Source: Verrucomicrobiota bacterium (GTDB lineage Bacteria; Verrucomicrobiota; Verrucomicrobiia; Opitutales; UBA2995). Taken from it: a stretch of DNA of 5,737 nucleotides. The stretch's first letter is position 1; every line of letters starts with the position of its first letter. Made by a program: the position numbers and the translations under genes. The DNA lies in contig JAPUIL010000743.1 of the NCBI GenBank assembly GCA_027297085.1, positions 1 to 5,737 on the forward strand. Reading direction: 5' to 3'. Below the pieces are notes generated by a model. The model did no database searches. It had not been told where the DNA came from and saw nothing but the letters and a program-made list of their open reading frames with translations. Below are positions 1 to 5,737 of the stretch, in pieces.

Positions 1-2
1 CG

Positions 3-245
3 GTTCATAGGGTAGATATTTCAATAGATGCCAAAACGCACTATCATAAAAATCTAACAGAATTCTACCTCATACTGGAATCAGAGGCAGACGCCTACAT
101 GGAACTGGATGGCGAAAAGTATCCGGTCAAATCTATGAGCACTATCATGATCAAACCCGGCTGCAGGCATCGAGCGGTTGGAAAAATGAAAATCGTTAAT
201 TTTTCAGTTCCCGCATTTGATCCGGAAGACGAATGGTTCGATTGA
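3..245 (+). CDS. Cupin-fold protein, C-terminal part (5' end outside window)
   Basis: This frame is open from the left edge and gives 80 residues before a TGA at 243-245. It carries both cupin motifs. Motif 1 is HYHKNLTE, with His13, His15 and Glu20 of the visible part as probable metal ligands. Motif 2 is KPGCRH, with Pro52-Gly53 and His56 as the fourth ligand. The strand pattern between them (FYLILE, YMELDGE) fits a small single-domain beta-barrel cupin, and the acidic tail FDPEDEWFD is common in small cupins. The cupin fold is clear, but its specificity is not: small cupins include isomerases, dioxygenases and binding proteins. The start codon and an unknown number of N-terminal residues lie upstream. 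The next gene, rpmB, starts 101 bases downstream and is functionally unrelated. Confidence 0.8.
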   Translation, partial: VHRVDISIDAKTHYHKNLTEFYLILESEADAYMELDGEKYPVKSMSTIMIKPGCRHRAVGKMKIVNFSVPAFDPEDEWFD

Positions 246-256
246 TGAGTTTACGA

Positions 257-282
257 TATTTCCTGATTGCCGAGCGGAAATA
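257..282. repeat. 7-bp inverted repeat between cupin gene and rpmB
   Basis: TATTTCC (257-263) and GGAAATA (276-282) are perfect inverted copies separated by 12 bases, starting 12 bases after the cupin stop codon. No T-run follows the right arm, so this is not a canonical intrinsic terminator. It could be a weak RNA-end structure, part of the rpmB control region, or chance. Confidence 0.35.
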
Positions 283-346
283 ACGCTTGCAATTGGGTTC
301 TTCCAACCTAGCTTCCTCCACTTTAAATCAAACCTCGATACGAGCG

Positions 347-577
347 ATGTCTAGAATTTGTGCAATTACAGGAAAACGACCCGTCACCGGTGGATCCATA
401 TCCCGGAAAGGTCAAAGCAAGAAAAGTGGCGGTATAGGTATGCACGTCACCAAATCAAACAAGCGTGTTTTTCGCCCCAACTTGCAACGCAAACGCGTTC
501 GTCTGCCTAACGGCACAATAAAGCGTATCTGGATCTCCGTTAAGGCGTTGAAGTCCGGAAAAGTTGAAATCGTCTAA
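347..577 (+). CDS. rpmB: 50S ribosomal protein L28
   Basis: This encodes a 76-residue protein of the large ribosomal subunit. The N-terminus MSRICAITGKRPVTGG is the classic L28 opening, close to the E. coli MSRVCQVTGKRPVTGN. It is followed by the basic segment GQSKKSGGIG and the core KRVFRPNLQRKRVRLPNG, then IWISVKALKSG near the end. Length and charge fit the family. Only one cysteine (Cys5) is present, so this is the form without zinc-binding CxxC pairs. The frame is open upstream to a TTG at 287, but the 20 extra residues have no family counterpart, so the ATG at 347 is chosen. The Shine-Dalgarno signal is weak (only a GAG a few bases upstream). The gene appears to be transcribed alone or with upstream genes, and it ends just before a strong terminator. 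Confidence 0.96.
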   Translation: MSRICAITGKRPVTGGSISRKGQSKKSGGIGMHVTKSNKRVFRPNLQRKRVRLPNGTIKRIWISVKALKSGKVEIV

Positions 578-601
578 GACACACAATTCGGTACAATTTT
601 T

Positions 602-630
602 AAACCCGGCGTAATCAGCCGGGTTTTTTT
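602..630 (+). terminator. Intrinsic terminator of rpmB
   Basis: A perfect 9-bp stem, AAACCCGGC (602-610) with GCCGGGTTT (618-626), encloses a 7-base loop and runs into seven T residues (624-630). It begins 24 bases after the rpmB stop. The convergent transporter gene ends at 629, inside the T-run, so the same hairpin lies directly behind that gene. Read on the minus strand, the stem is followed only by TTT and then A residues, so termination in that direction should be weaker. Confidence 0.93.
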
Positions 631-1618
631 ATGCCTGTTTCGCCGTTGCGCCTTGTTGACGGTACCAGCCAATCTGAACAGCACCCACTATTAATTGAAT
701 GGGGTGAAAAACCAATACAGGTAAAAGAATTACGCCGAACAAAGGATCGGAACCAAACAAAGAAATCCCCAAGGGCACTGCTGCCGCCGAGGTTTTCTGA
801 GTGCCACAAAAAAAATAGCAACCTGGTCCTCATGCGAAAACCTAAAGACCTTAACCAGCCAGGCACACAAGACGGTAACGAATAAGAATATAGCCGAACA
901 TAGAACGGCCGTCAAAAACACCATACTTCCTCCCTGCCCAACCCAAACTCCACCAACAACGGAATTCGAAAAGGCCGCAAAAACGAAAAAGACGATCACC
1001 AACTGATTAAAATAGCCCATAGGTGTTTTTATCTTTGCCACTACATCCTTCCACAACAGATGTGCAACTTGCCCGAGGAAAAACGGAAACAGAATTAATT
1101 TGGAAAGGGTTAGCAGAACGTTTCTCAAATCCCCCATCTGCCCGGTTCCTGCCTTTACGAAAACTGTCATCCAAAGCGGAGTAATCAAAACCCTCGCAAT
1201 ATTTGCAACCGTGGTATCGAAGAGGGCGACCGCAGCATTCCCTTCAGCCTGTGAAGTATAAATAATGGCCGAAGTAATGGTAGTCGGAAAAACAGCCAGA
1301 AAGAAGAATCCAATCCTTAGAGCCTCAGGCATATGCCTGGCCCAAAAAAAATCGCCAATGAGAATCAGAACAGGAAAAACCAGGAAGATAAAAATCTGAG
1401 TAAATAAATGGGCCTTCCACCGCAGCATGCATTTGGCCAGGACCTCCGAAGGCAGAAACCAACCCTGAAAAAAGGAATACCAGGACAATCCCGATTTTCG
1501 AAACGATCTCGCTATGCAGCTTACCTTCACTCGAGCCCCACTCCGGAAACTGAAAGGCCAATATCAACGCACCAGCCAAGGCTATCACGAACCACTGTTT
1601 TCGGATCAACTCTCTCAT
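629..1618 (-). pseudogene. SBF-like (bile acid:sodium symporter, YfeH-type) transporter gene with two compensating frameshifts
   Basis: This is a multi-pass inner-membrane protein of the SBF-like family, which resembles E. coli YfeH; its substrate is unknown. The reading frame is in three pieces. The first, from ATG 1618 (MRELIRKQWFVIALAG), runs to a T6 run on the coding strand at 1473-1468, where one T too many shifts the frame. The second, from QGWFLPSEVL, holds the body with family landmarks WKAHLFTQ, FPTTITSA and SNSVVGG, and runs to about 796-793. There an A4 run is one A short. The third reads TSAAAVPLGISLF and LPVLVFHPIQ to a TAA at 631-629. Across both joints the repaired protein lines up with YfeH as I recall it without gaps. 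The shifts cancel, so start and stop share a frame, and the product would be 329 residues against about 332 for YfeH. ATG and the murJ TGA overlap as ATGA, implying co-translation. All three pieces look well conserved, so the damage is recent or is a homopolymer sequencing error. Confidence 0.85.
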
Positions 1619-3183
1619 CCCATCTTGGGCATTTCTCGCTTTAGAAATCGCATAGCTAGATCGCGAAGTTGATCCATTTCCCGGAAATTTGATAACCACA
1701 ACACGAAGAAATAAATCGCCACCGCGATGGGAATCACCACGAGAACCAACACCGCAGCTTCCCCTTTCTCAGTAAACGGTAGATATACCACTAGCTCTTT
1801 GAGTAAAAAAATCGCTCCTACCATCACCACAGATCCACCTAAAATCTTCGATAGGTCAGCCAACAGGTCTTTAATAAGGTTGCACTGCAAGAAGTGTGAC
1901 AGCAATCCGGTCAAAAGAACCGTCTGCCCAAGAATAGCCAACACATTGGCGATAGCCAAACCAATCACTCCCAATGGCCACATAAGCGTCAGGCTTAGTA
2001 CGAGGTTTAACCCGAAACTGAACACCGCCACTCTCATCGGAGTCCTGGTATCTTTGTGAGCGTAAAAGCCACGCACTAGCAAAGCCACCATGGAATACAG
2101 TGGTAGTCCGAGAGAAAACGCCCACAGCAACGGAAGCGTCAACGCTGTATCTGTAGCCCTGAAAGCACCCCATTCGAATAAAAAACTCAGTATTGGTTCT
2201 CCCAATACAAAAAACCCAACGGTGGCAGGTATGGTGATGGCAAACATCAAACGCAGGGCCTGCTGAAATGTCACTGTGAATTCATTCTTATTATTCCGCG
2301 TCGCCCACTTCGAAAGAATCGGGAAATAAACCGTAGCGATTGCAATGGAAAAAATTCCTAAAGGCAGTTCGACCAATCGATTCGCCAGGTAATATATAGA
2401 AACCGCAGACTCGTCCAGAATGTGAGCCAAGGATCTAGAAATGAGGATGTTAATCTGAATAACGGAAGCCCCCAAAATCCCTGGCAAGAGCAACCGCCCA
2501 AATTCCCTGACCTCGGGACTCGGTTTGAAATCCAACTGAAATCGCCACCCTTCGCGGCGCAAGGCAATCCAGGGAACCATCAATTGCAGGCATCCGCCAA
2601 ATAACACTCCGCAGCAGAGCCAATACATTCTATACAGGGGCACCTCAGTGGCAAAATAGCCCAGCCCTCCCAGGAAAAGTATTATGGAAAGGTTTAGCCA
2701 TACCGCCGTGAGCGCTGGAATCGCAAATCGGTGAAGCACATTCAGAGCCGCGGCGAAAGCGGCTGCCAGGCAAACCAGAGCCATATACGGAAAGAGCAAG
2801 ACGCCCAACACCAAGGCCAAGTCCCATCGTTCTTGAAGGCTTGGCATCTTACCAATCGCTATCATCAGCAAACTGCAAACCGCAACCAGGGCGAATAACA
2901 GAGTCATCACCCGGCTGAGAATCTTGTTATACAGCAAAAACAGTCGTTCTTTCCCATACCTTTCCTTTTCTTCGGTCAACAGGGGTAAAAGAGCCGCGGT
3001 TAGAGCTCCTTCTCCCAATAATCGGCGAAACAGGTTAGGAAAGGTGAAGGCCAGTAGGAATGCAGAATTCAGCACTGAGCTACCAAAGATGGAAAACACC
3101 AGGATGTCTCGAAACAGTCCCAGCACACGGGATCCGACCGTCGAGAGGGAAACAACAAACACATTCAGCAGGCGGGTTGGCAT
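1615..3183 (-). CDS. murJ: Lipid II flippase MurJ (MviN family)
   Basis: This integral membrane protein of 522 residues exports lipid II across the cytoplasmic membrane for peptidoglycan synthesis. It belongs to the MOP/MATE-like fold with about 14 helices, and hydrophobic segments run along its whole length. Visible family signatures are SRVLGLFRDILV (Arg19, Arg25), FPNLFRRLLGEGA (Arg53/54, Glu58) and NRLVELPLGIFSIAIATVYFP (268-288). The last places Asn268-Arg269 where E. coli has Asp-Arg. FYAHKDTRTP (373-382) is also present. These basic residues of the central cavity are those linked to lipid II binding in characterised MurJ. Length matches the family (about 510-520). The start ATG gives the expected short N-terminus, with a modest AGAAG upstream. 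The stop overlaps the start of the transporter gene downstream (ATGA), so the two form an operon. The gene is divergent from pta. Confidence 0.95.
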   Translation of the reverse strand: MPTRLLNVFVVSLSTVGSRVLGLFRDILVFSIFGSSVLNSAFLLAFTFPNLFRRLLGEGALTAALLPLLTEEKERYGKERLFLLYNKILSRVMTLLFALVAVCSLLMIAIGKMPSLQERWDLALVLGVLLFPYMALVCLAAAFAAALNVLHRFAIPALTAVWLNLSIILFLGGLGYFATEVPLYRMYWLCCGVLFGGCLQLMVPWIALRREGWRFQLDFKPSPEVREFGRLLLPGILGASVIQINILISRSLAHILDESAVSIYYLANRLVELPLGIFSIAIATVYFPILSKWATRNNKNEFTVTFQQALRLMFAITIPATVGFFVLGEPILSFLFEWGAFRATDTALTLPLLWAFSLGLPLYSMVALLVRGFYAHKDTRTPMRVAVFSFGLNLVLSLTLMWPLGVIGLAIANVLAILGQTVLLTGLLSHFLQCNLIKDLLADLSKILGGSVVMVGAIFLLKELVVYLPFTEKGEAAVLVLVVIPIAVAIYFFVLWLSNFREMDQLRDLAMRFLKREMPKMG

Positions 3184-3318
3184 ATCTTCTAAGACCGACC
3201 ATGGAACAAAGCACGACTGAGTTGAACCTAAAAATGGTTCATAAACTGCCTGCCTTTCATTTTTATTGAGCTTGGCTCCTTAAAGCCTAGTTCTATCCAT
3301 TCTCTAAATTATCCTGCC
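3184..3318. promoter_or_regulatory. Divergent intergenic region between murJ and pta
   Basis: These 135 bases must hold the promoters of the murJ operon (minus) and the pta operon (plus) unless transcripts enter from elsewhere. Two small inverted repeats are visible. TGAACC/GGTTCA (3223-3228 and 3236-3241) has a 7-base A/T-rich spacer. CTTGGCT/AGCCTAG (3271-3277 and 3284-3290) has one mismatch and a 6-base loop. TTGAGC or TTGGCT near 3266-3277 could be a -35 box for pta with TATCCA at 3294-3299, but the -10 match is poor. No firm sigma-70 promoter can be called on either strand. Confidence 0.4.
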
Positions 3319-4350
3319 ATGAGGCTCATCAATAAACTCACCCAAAAACTGCAGCGTCATCCTAAGCGCATTGTCTTTCCCGATGGCATGGACCACCGAG
3401 TCCTGCAGGCGGCCCGGCAATATGCCACAAAACGGCTGGGTGCGCCCATTTTGCTTGGTGAGCGCCAAAAAATTAAGGAAACCGCTTTTCGACTCGATAT
3501 CAGCCTGGATCATATCCGCCTGATCAACCCAGTCCGCAGTGAGGACCTTGAGACATTCGCCCAACAATACTTTGAAAGCCGTAAGAATAGGGGTGTATCC
3601 GAAGAGGCAGCCCTTGAAACGGTGAGCCAACCCAATTATTTCGCCTCTCTCATGCTCGCCAACGCACAAGCAGATGGCCTCGTCTTCGGAGCAGGAACTC
3701 CCGCCTCCAAGGCCCTTCCCTCTTTATTCCGCTGCATTCCATTGAGGAACAATGTTGAAACAGCCTCCAGTGTGCTCATCCTGGATCTCGAGGATAATCA
3801 AGGACTGGACATTCATGGGGGGCTTTTCCTATCAGACTGTGCCGTTTTACCTGATCCCGATGCCAGTCAATTGGCCGACATAGCCATTTCAACCGCCACA
3901 TTAGCGCATCATCTGACTGGGGAAACACCCCGCGTTGCCCTTTTGAGTTACACTACTTATAGTGAGAATTCTCCAGATCCAACGGTAACCAAAATGGCCC
4001 AGGCGACGAAGTTGGCCCGCGAAAAGGCCAAAACTTTGGATATCCCCATATTGATCGACGGAGAAGTCCAAGCGGATGTGGCACTCGATAAATATGCCGC
4101 CAAACAAAAGGATGTATCCGGAGATGTAGCTGGGCATGCCAATGTGCTCATTTTTCCAAACCTGCACAGCAGTAATATTGCGGCCAAAATGGTGGCGATT
4201 CTGGCAGGAGGCTACGGGTACGGCCAAATAATGACCGGCCTTACTAAACCGGCTGCACAGGTCAGCCGTGGAGCCAGCGCCCACGATATCTTCGCTACCT
4301 CGGTCATCGTCGGTGCCCAGGCAACCGACCGGAAACTCCTTTTGACCTGA
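3319..4350 (+). CDS. pta: Phosphate acetyltransferase, short catalytic form
   Basis: This cytoplasmic enzyme interconverts acetyl-CoA plus phosphate with acetyl phosphate plus CoA, in the acetate overflow and activation route. The 343 residues cover only the PTA_PTB catalytic domain, matching short Pta enzymes (about 330) rather than the roughly 710-residue E. coli form. Motifs in order are RIVFPDG (17-23), ADGLVFGAGT (118-127), FLSDCAVLPDPDASQLADIAISTA (170-193), DGEVQADVALD (247-257), ANVLIFPNLHSSNIAAK (274-290) and GLTKPAAQVSRGASAHDI (307-324). Ser316-Arg317 and Asp323 match active-site residues described for the Methanosarcina enzyme. The related phosphate butyryltransferase is less likely given the DCAVxPDPxxxQLA signature and the neighbour. 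No Shine-Dalgarno precedes the ATG. The next gene begins 9 bases after the stop and encodes the regulatory half found fused in long Pta proteins. Confidence 0.93.
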   Translation: MRLINKLTQKLQRHPKRIVFPDGMDHRVLQAARQYATKRLGAPILLGERQKIKETAFRLDISLDHIRLINPVRSEDLETFAQQYFESRKNRGVSEEAALETVSQPNYFASLMLANAQADGLVFGAGTPASKALPSLFRCIPLRNNVETASSVLILDLEDNQGLDIHGGLFLSDCAVLPDPDASQLADIAISTATLAHHLTGETPRVALLSYTTYSENSPDPTVTKMAQATKLAREKAKTLDIPILIDGEVQADVALDKYAAKQKDVSGDVAGHANVLIFPNLHSSNIAAKMVAILAGGYGYGQIMTGLTKPAAQVSRGASAHDIFATSVIVGAQATDRKLLLT

Positions 4351-4359
4351 CGATTTGCC

Positions 4360-5538
4360 ATGAAAAAATCCACGTCAGCCCAACCATCAAAACCTACAAC
4401 CGATACGAAGCCGGGAGCCTTGCTCAAGCGACCCACCAATAACGAGACCAAACGTATCTTTGTGGCGGCTACTCGTATGAACGATGGCAAGACTACCACC
4501 TGCCTGGGTTTATTCGCCTCCCTTCTGACAAAATTCTCACGCGTAGGATTTATCAAACCCATTGGTCAAAGATTCCTCAAGGTGCATGGCCATGATATCG
4601 ATGAAGATTCGTTTCTTCTGGATTCTATTTACGATGTTTCCACTCCTATTGCAGCCATGTCACCTATCGCGGTGGACAGCACTTTTACACGGCGCTACAT
4701 CCAAGATCCTAAAAAAGGTCTGGAAAAAATCATTCACGACATCTCATTCGCCTTCGATCGCGCGGCATGGGAAAAAGATTGTATCCTGATTGAAGGGACA
4801 GGCCACGCCGGAGTAGGTTCGGTTTTTGACTTGTCCAATGCACGGGTCGCAAAACTGCTCGATGCGAAAGTCATCATAGTTGCCCAAGGTGGCATCGGAC
4901 GACCCATCGATGAAATCGCCCTGAACAAAGCGCTCTTCGATCAGGAAGGCCTGGAGGTGGTCGGTGCAATCCTGAATAAGGTCGAAGAAGACAAATTGGA
5001 AATGGTGAAGGAATACGCAGGCAAAGGTCTCGAGAGACATGGCGTCCCCCTATTGGGCGTGCTGCCCAATAAAAAAGTTTTGAGCGAACCCAACCTTTCC
5101 CAAATTGCCAAGGAAATAAAAGGCACCTGGATCAATGGCCAGTTGCATGGCATGAAACAACGAATCACCCGCGTGGTAATCGGTGCGATGACTGCCAAGC
5201 ACATCATCGATTACCTATCACCAGGCACGCTTATCATTACACCGGGAGATCGCGAGGACATCCTTCTCTGGGCGATTGCCAGCGCCGGACTGTCCGGCTC
5301 TCGATCGATTGCGGGTATCATCCTAACCAGAGATCTGAAACCGCATCCAAAGATATTGGATATGTTGTCTGAGACAGATATCCCAGTCATCAACGTAGAA
5401 AAAGATAGCTACGAAGTTGCATCTTTAATCAACAAAATGACCGTTAAAACGGAACCCTCAGACTTAGATAAAATTCCGGTCATCAAGGAGATGGTCATGG
5501 AAAACGTAGACGTCTCCCGCATCATTGAAGCCTTTTGA
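4360..5538 (+). CDS. BioD-like P-loop and DRTGG domain protein (detached N-terminal region of long-form Pta)
   Basis: This 392-residue cytoplasmic protein is of the family annotated as the BioD-like N-terminal domain of phosphotransacetylase. Residues 1-31 are a polar tail rich in Lys, Thr and Pro. Residues 32 to about 235 form a dethiobiotin-synthetase-like P-loop domain. Its nucleotide loop is ATRMNDGKTTT (Gly43, Lys44, Thr45), and its second hallmark is IEGTGHAGVGSVFDLSNA (144-161). A DRTGG-type domain follows at about 256-365, including VVIGAMTAKHIIDYL and ITPGDRED. In E. coli-type Pta the equivalent region precedes the catalytic domain and mediates allosteric control by metabolites such as NADH and pyruvate. 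Here it is a separate gene, second in an operon with pta, so a regulatory or complex-forming role with Pta is a reasonable inference. It is not itself expected to make dethiobiotin. The start is the first ATG after pta and has no Shine-Dalgarno. A TTG at 4420 would drop the tail but is less likely. Confidence 0.9.
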   Translation: MKKSTSAQPSKPTTDTKPGALLKRPTNNETKRIFVAATRMNDGKTTTCLGLFASLLTKFSRVGFIKPIGQRFLKVHGHDIDEDSFLLDSIYDVSTPIAAMSPIAVDSTFTRRYIQDPKKGLEKIIHDISFAFDRAAWEKDCILIEGTGHAGVGSVFDLSNARVAKLLDAKVIIVAQGGIGRPIDEIALNKALFDQEGLEVVGAILNKVEEDKLEMVKEYAGKGLERHGVPLLGVLPNKKVLSEPNLSQIAKEIKGTWINGQLHGMKQRITRVVIGAMTAKHIIDYLSPGTLIITPGDREDILLWAIASAGLSGSRSIAGIILTRDLKPHPKILDMLSETDIPVINVEKDSYEVASLINKMTVKTEPSDLDKIPVIKEMVMENVDVSRIIEAF

Positions 5539-5737
5539 TTGATCCGATTTCAGATCTTAGCCCGAATTTCTCACGGAGTTGAGATGTTGAGGATGACGAC
5601 CGATAGGCGAGGGCGCGCACACCTGTGCGTAACAAAGCCGGGAGGGAGGAACACTCGGCATGTCAGCCCGAAAATGCGTGCAAAACGGATATTTACAGAG
5701 TGTAATTTGCATGAAACTCGCCAGTCGTTCATATTCA
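5539..5737. other. Intergenic tail with small dyads; no supported gene
   Basis: No convincing coding frame and no hairpin-plus-T-run terminator follows the BioD-like gene. CGCACA/TGTGCG (5616-5621 and 5624-5629) is a tight inverted repeat. TTACA-GAG-TGTAA (5693-5705) is a 13-base operator-like dyad, framed by TGCAAA (5679-5684) and TTTGCA (5706-5711). An ATG at 5711 (MKLASRSYS) is open to the window end and could begin the next gene, but nine codons cannot establish this. Two plus-strand G-rich stretches occur near 5609-5617 and 5639-5649. Confidence 0.4.

Noticed and set aside
287..314. Possible rpmB promoter TTGCAA with TAGCTT 16 bases downstream
   Set aside because: The -10 match is only three of six positions, which is not enough to call.
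287..346. N-terminal extension of L28 from a TTG start
   Set aside because: The 20 added residues have no counterpart in L28 proteins, and the ATG at 347 gives the standard MSRICAITGKRP start.
793..796. Programmed -1 frameshifting at the A4 run
   Set aside because: The tract is short and no classic X XXY YYZ heptamer with A6 or similar is present. A second, opposite shift upstream makes recoding of both sites implausible, so indels or errors fit better.
631..885. Plus-strand 84-residue open frame
   Set aside because: It lies antisense to the transporter's C-terminal coding region, starts inside the terminator region and shows no family resemblance.
3957..4284. Long minus-strand open frames within pta
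   Set aside because: They are antisense shadows of a clearly conserved phosphate acetyltransferase and lack recognisable motifs.
5567..5580. TTTCTCACGGAG-like stretch resembling short repeats I associate with some PVC genomes
   Set aside because: There is a single copy in this window and I cannot search the genome, so no repeat can be supported.
5557..5736. Minus-strand frame open from the right edge, 59 codons
   Set aside because: Its translation is rich in Pro, Arg, Ser, Cys and His with no domain-like pattern; it looks like the shadow of a non-coding stretch.

Overview
The window looks like a stretch of ordinary bacterial chromosome at moderate GC, with housekeeping genes on both strands. 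The short single-cysteine L28 protein, the separated phosphotransacetylase domains and the mostly Shine-Dalgarno-poor starts suggest a member of the PVC group, perhaps Verrucomicrobiota. That placement is inference from family resemblance and was not tested by any search.

Layout from left to right. A plus-strand cupin-fold protein is cut by the window edge and ends at 245. After about 100 bases with a small inverted repeat comes rpmB (ribosomal protein L28, 347-577, +), followed by a strong intrinsic terminator (602-630). Two convergent minus-strand genes follow. murJ (lipid II flippase, 3183-1615) runs into a YfeH-type SBF-like membrane transporter gene (1618-629) through an ATGA overlap. 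The transporter gene is interrupted by two single-base frameshifts in homopolymers. They cancel each other, so the start and stop share one frame and the repaired product would be 329 residues. A 135-base divergent intergenic region with two inverted repeats separates murJ from a plus-strand pair. The first of that pair is pta, a short catalytic-domain-only phosphate acetyltransferase (3319-4350). Nine bases later comes a gene for a BioD-like P-loop plus DRTGG protein (4360-5538), which corresponds to the N-terminal regulatory half of the long, E. coli-type Pta. The last 199 bases carry no convincing gene but contain small dyads and a possible start codon at 5711.

Functionally, rpmB serves translation and murJ serves peptidoglycan export. 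The pta pair interconverts acetyl-CoA and acetyl phosphate, and its second protein is a likely regulatory or accessory partner. The transporter's substrate is unknown. No mobile element, CRISPR array, RNA gene or clearly novel system was seen. The most notable points are the doubly frameshifted transporter gene and the split, order-swapped Pta module.
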